Source of the DNA: Proteiniphilum sp.
Lineage (GTDB): Bacteria > Bacteroidota > Bacteroidia > Bacteroidales > Dysgonomonadaceae
Direction: 5' to 3'
Assembly (NCBI GenBank): GCA_031284475.1
Contig: JAISZV010000085.1
Coordinates: 1-6,542, forward strand
DNA length: 6,542 nt
Below are positions 4,374 through 6,542 of this stretch, piece by piece. Position numbers and translations under genes: made by a program. The notes below the pieces were generated by a model. It worked only from the letters and a program-made list of their open reading frames with translations, made no database searches and was not told the DNA's origin. The stretch's first letter is position 1. The number at the start of each line of letters is the position of its first letter.

Positions 4374-5693
4374 ATGATCGATAGAACCATTTTTGAAAAT
4401 AAAACAGCGGCCTATTATACACTCGGCTGTAAATTGAATTTTGCGGAGACGTCCGCTATCGGAAGGCAACTGCTTAATTTGGGCGTACTGCGCGCCCAAA
4501 AGGGGCAGGAAGCAGATATTTGTGTGATTAATACCTGTTCTGTTACCGAACTGGCCGATAAGAAAGGCCGCCAGGCTATCCGGAAAGCGATTCAAGAGAA
4601 CCCTTCGGCGTTTGTGGTTGTTACGGGATGCTACGCACAGTTGAAACCTGAAGATATTGCCGGGATAGAAGGCGTTGATTTGGTGTTGGGCGCAGAGCAA
4701 AAGCTGGATGTGGCGAAGTATCTGGACGGCCTGACAAAAAAAGAAAAAGGGGTGGTTGTTACTTCAAAAACCCATCGTATCAGGTCGTTTGTTCCTTCTG
4801 TTTCCGCAGACGACCGCACGCGCTATTTCCTGAAAGTGCAGGATGGGTGCGACTACTTCTGTTCCTTTTGCACCATCCCTTTCGCAAGGGGAAGAAGCCG
4901 TAACGGATCGATTGCCGACCTGGTGCGGCAGGCCGGGCAGGTGGTGCGGGAGGGAGGCAAAGAGATTGTCCTCACGGGGGTGAATATCGGCGATTTCGGG
5001 CATACAACCGGAGAGACCTTTCTTGATCTGCTCCGGGAACTCGATAAGGTGGAGGGCGTGGAGCGTTACCGTATCTCGTCCATTGAGCCGAATTTACTGT
5101 CGGATGAGATGATTGATTTCGTTGCCGGATCGAATCGTTTTGCGCCTCATTTCCACATGCCGTTGCAATCGGGTAGCGACGCCGTGCTGAAACTGATGAA
5201 ACGGAGATATGATACGACGCTGTTCCGGCACAAGGTAGAAAAGATAAAACAGATACTTCCCCATGCTTTTATAGGTGTGGACGTGATTGTGGGGGTACGG
5301 GGCGAGACCGATGCGTATTTCTCCGGAGGCGAGGCGTTTATCCGTTCGATCGATTTCTCCCAGTTGCATGTGTTTACTTATTCCGAGCGTCCCGGAACGG
5401 CGGCACTGAACATCGACTACGCGGTGGACTCCAAGACGAAGCATGCGCGCAGTAAGGCTTTACTGGAACTTTCGGACGCACGTTTGCGGGATTTTTATCT
5501 GTCGCAACAGGGAAGCCGGAAAAAAGTATTATTTGAACATACAAAACGCGGTAAAAAAATGCACGGATTTACCGAGAATTATATAAAATTGTATGCCGAT
5601 TACGATGCATCGTTTGTGAACAGGGTGACCGAAGTTGAAGTGGGCGCCTACGACGAGGATGAAATGACAATGAAAGCTATTTTTAATGGATGA
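4374..5693 (+). CDS. mtaB: tRNA t6A37 methylthiotransferase MtaB (radical SAM)
   Basis: MtaB converts N6-threonylcarbamoyladenosine at position 37 of tRNAs reading ANN codons to its 2-methylthio form (ms2t6A). The 439 residues show the three-part MiaB-family plan. The N-terminal UPF0004 domain has C19 (TLGCKLN), C55 (NTCSVT) and C86 (GCYAQ) for the auxiliary 4Fe-4S cluster. The radical SAM core has C159-x3-C163-x2-C166 (CDYFCSFC) followed by TIPFARGRSRN. A C-terminal TRAM-like RNA-binding region spans about 377-437. The GCKLN form, with Lys, separates MtaB from MiaB and RimO, which usually have GCQMN or GCPKN. The family glycine loop reads GVDVIVGVRGET (301-312) rather than the FPGET of Gram-positive relatives. 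The start at 4374 is the first in-frame ATG giving a normal N-terminus; there is no clear ribosome binding site. A TAATTTTG at 4267-4274 is a possible -7 box without a matching -33. It overlaps the next gene by 8 bp. Confidence 0.95.
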   Translation: MIDRTIFENKTAAYYTLGCKLNFAETSAIGRQLLNLGVLRAQKGQEADICVINTCSVTELADKKGRQAIRKAIQENPSAFVVVTGCYAQLKPEDIAGIEGVDLVLGAEQKLDVAKYLDGLTKKEKGVVVTSKTHRIRSFVPSVSADDRTRYFLKVQDGCDYFCSFCTIPFARGRSRNGSIADLVRQAGQVVREGGKEIVLTGVNIGDFGHTTGETFLDLLRELDKVEGVERYRISSIEPNLLSDEMIDFVAGSNRFAPHFHMPLQSGSDAVLKLMKRRYDTTLFRHKVEKIKQILPHAFIGVDVIVGVRGETDAYFSGGEAFIRSIDFSQLHVFTYSERPGTAALNIDYAVDSKTKHARSKALLELSDARLRDFYLSQQGSRKKVLFEHTKRGKKMHGFTENYIKLYADYDASFVNRVTEVEVGAYDEDEMTMKAIFNG

Positions 5694-6542
5694 CGAAGGA
5701 AGTAAAAAAGGGATCGGGTATTCGCTGTTATATGCGGTAGCATATATGCATGCATTACTGCCGTTTAAAGTATTGTATATTCTCTCGGATATTCTCTATC
5801 TGATTATTTATCATCTGGTAAAATACAGGAGAAGAGTTGTGCGGAAGAATCTGAAGAATGCTTTTCCGGAGAAGCCGGAAAAAAGTATCGTGAAGATTGA
5901 AAAGAAATTTTACCGCCACTTATGCGACTATTTTGTAGAGACCCTCAAAACGCTTCATCTTACCGGTGAAGAGGCGCGTAAACGGATAAAGTTTGAAAAT
6001 CCGGAAATTATTAACCGGCTGATCGCTGACGGTAGATCCTGTATCTTGGGCCTCGGCCATTACGGTAATTGGGAATGGGTTCCCTCTATCGTAATGTATT
6101 TTACTCCGGATGTGGAGATAGGATTCATCTACAAAAGACTGCATTCTGCGGCATTCGACCGTCTTTTCCTGAAGATGCGGACTCACTTCTGTTCCTGGCC
6201 CGTTGAGATGCGTAACGCCTTTAGACAGATGATCCGTTTTCAAAACGAAGGGAAAACATTGCTCGTGGGCTTCCTTTCCGACCAACGGCCTTCCTCGCGG
6301 CAGGAGCATTACCGGACTACATTTATGAATCAGCAAACGTCCGTACAGACAGGCATGGAGAAAATAGCCCGGCGTCTTGGAACTTCTGTTGTTTATCTGG
6401 ATATAGAAAAAGTTAAAAGAGGATATTATACCGGTAAGTTCTTCGTTATTTCTCCCGACGCAAGCGAAGCGCCCGAATTTGCCATAACAGAACGGTATAT
6501 GAGGAAATTAGAGGAAACGGTAATGAGGGAGCCGGCTTATTA
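5686..6542 (+). CDS. LpxL/HtrB-type lysophospholipid/lipid A acyltransferase, 3' partial
   Basis: The frame is open from ATG 5686 to the window edge, giving 285 residues (MDDEGSKKGIGYSLLYAVAY...). The stop is outside, but family members are about 290-310 residues, so nearly all is here. Features: an N-terminal hydrophobic membrane segment (about 12-45); the basic RRRVVRKNLKNAFPEK typical just after it; the HxxxxE acyltransferase catalytic motif HYGNWE (H125, E130) in LGLGHYGNWEW; and a second conserved block GFLSDQRP (195-202). The family transfers acyl chains onto lipid A or lysophospholipid-like acceptors at the inner face of the cytoplasmic membrane. In Bacteroidota these proteins are usually annotated as lysophospholipid acyltransferases, so lipid A as acceptor is only one option. 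The start codon lies 8 bp inside mtaB, indicating one transcript and probable translational coupling. Confidence 0.92.
   Translation, partial: MDDEGSKKGIGYSLLYAVAYMHALLPFKVLYILSDILYLIIYHLVKYRRRVVRKNLKNAFPEKPEKSIVKIEKKFYRHLCDYFVETLKTLHLTGEEARKRIKFENPEIINRLIADGRSCILGLGHYGNWEWVPSIVMYFTPDVEIGFIYKRLHSAAFDRLFLKMRTHFCSWPVEMRNAFRQMIRFQNEGKTLLVGFLSDQRPSSRQEHYRTTFMNQQTSVQTGMEKIARRLGTSVVYLDIEKVKRGYYTGKFFVISPDASEAPEFAITERYMRKLEETVMREPAY

Noticed and set aside
5920..6336. Minus-strand open frame of 138 codons opposite the acyltransferase gene
   Set aside because: The plus strand carries the HxxxxE motif and membrane segment of a real family, and the antisense frame shows nothing recognisable.
1..6542. 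A defence, CRISPR, transposon or prophage system
   Set aside because: No transposase, integrase, nuclease, reverse transcriptase or toxin-antitoxin gene is present, and the genes are mainly core metabolism and translation.

Overview
The window looks like a chromosomal segment of a Bacteroidota bacterium, most likely of the order Bacteroidales. The reasons are: promoter-like sequences of the Bacteroides type (TTTG, about 19 bp, TAnnTTTG), near absence of Shine-Dalgarno sequences, a small Bacteroidota-style lipoprotein, a DUF3256-type secreted protein, and protein sequences for the acyl-CoA ligase, MtaB and lipid acyltransferase that resemble Bacteroidales versions. This assignment is recognition from memory, not a search.

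Layout. Bases 2-847 (+) hold the 3' part of a gene for a formylglycine-generating-enzyme-like (SUMF1/C-type-lectin fold) protein. Its last ~30 codons have the composition expected of a diversity-generating-retroelement variable region, and its first catalytic cysteine is missing. Bases 848-1069 are non-coding and repeat-rich: a 7-bp inverted repeat around an 11-bp direct repeat, octamer repeats and a hairpin. On the minus strand follow tRNA-Arg(CCG) (1070-1141), which starts 9 nt after the stop of a DUF3256-type secreted protein gene (1151-1768), then a small lipoprotein (2065-2301) with its own terminator, then a long-chain fatty acyl-CoA ligase (2471-4177) carrying an in-frame 3 x 30-bp tandem repeat. 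A 196-bp divergent intergenic region (4178-4373) separates this from the plus-strand pair mtaB (4374-5693) and an LpxL/HtrB-type acyltransferase (5686 to the window end, no stop reached), which overlap by 8 bp.

How they fit together. Most of the window is housekeeping: tRNA supply (tRNA-Arg) and tRNA modification (MtaB), and lipid metabolism (fatty-acid activation, lipid acylation). The ligase has the clearest promoter in the window, with a 27-bp near-perfect palindrome lying between it and the start codon, which suggests local regulation. The lipoprotein gene has a perfect 22-bp inverted repeat at its putative promoter. The most unusual candidate is the possible retroelement-diversified C-terminus of the first gene. 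No reverse transcriptase or template repeat is present here, so that remains a hypothesis.
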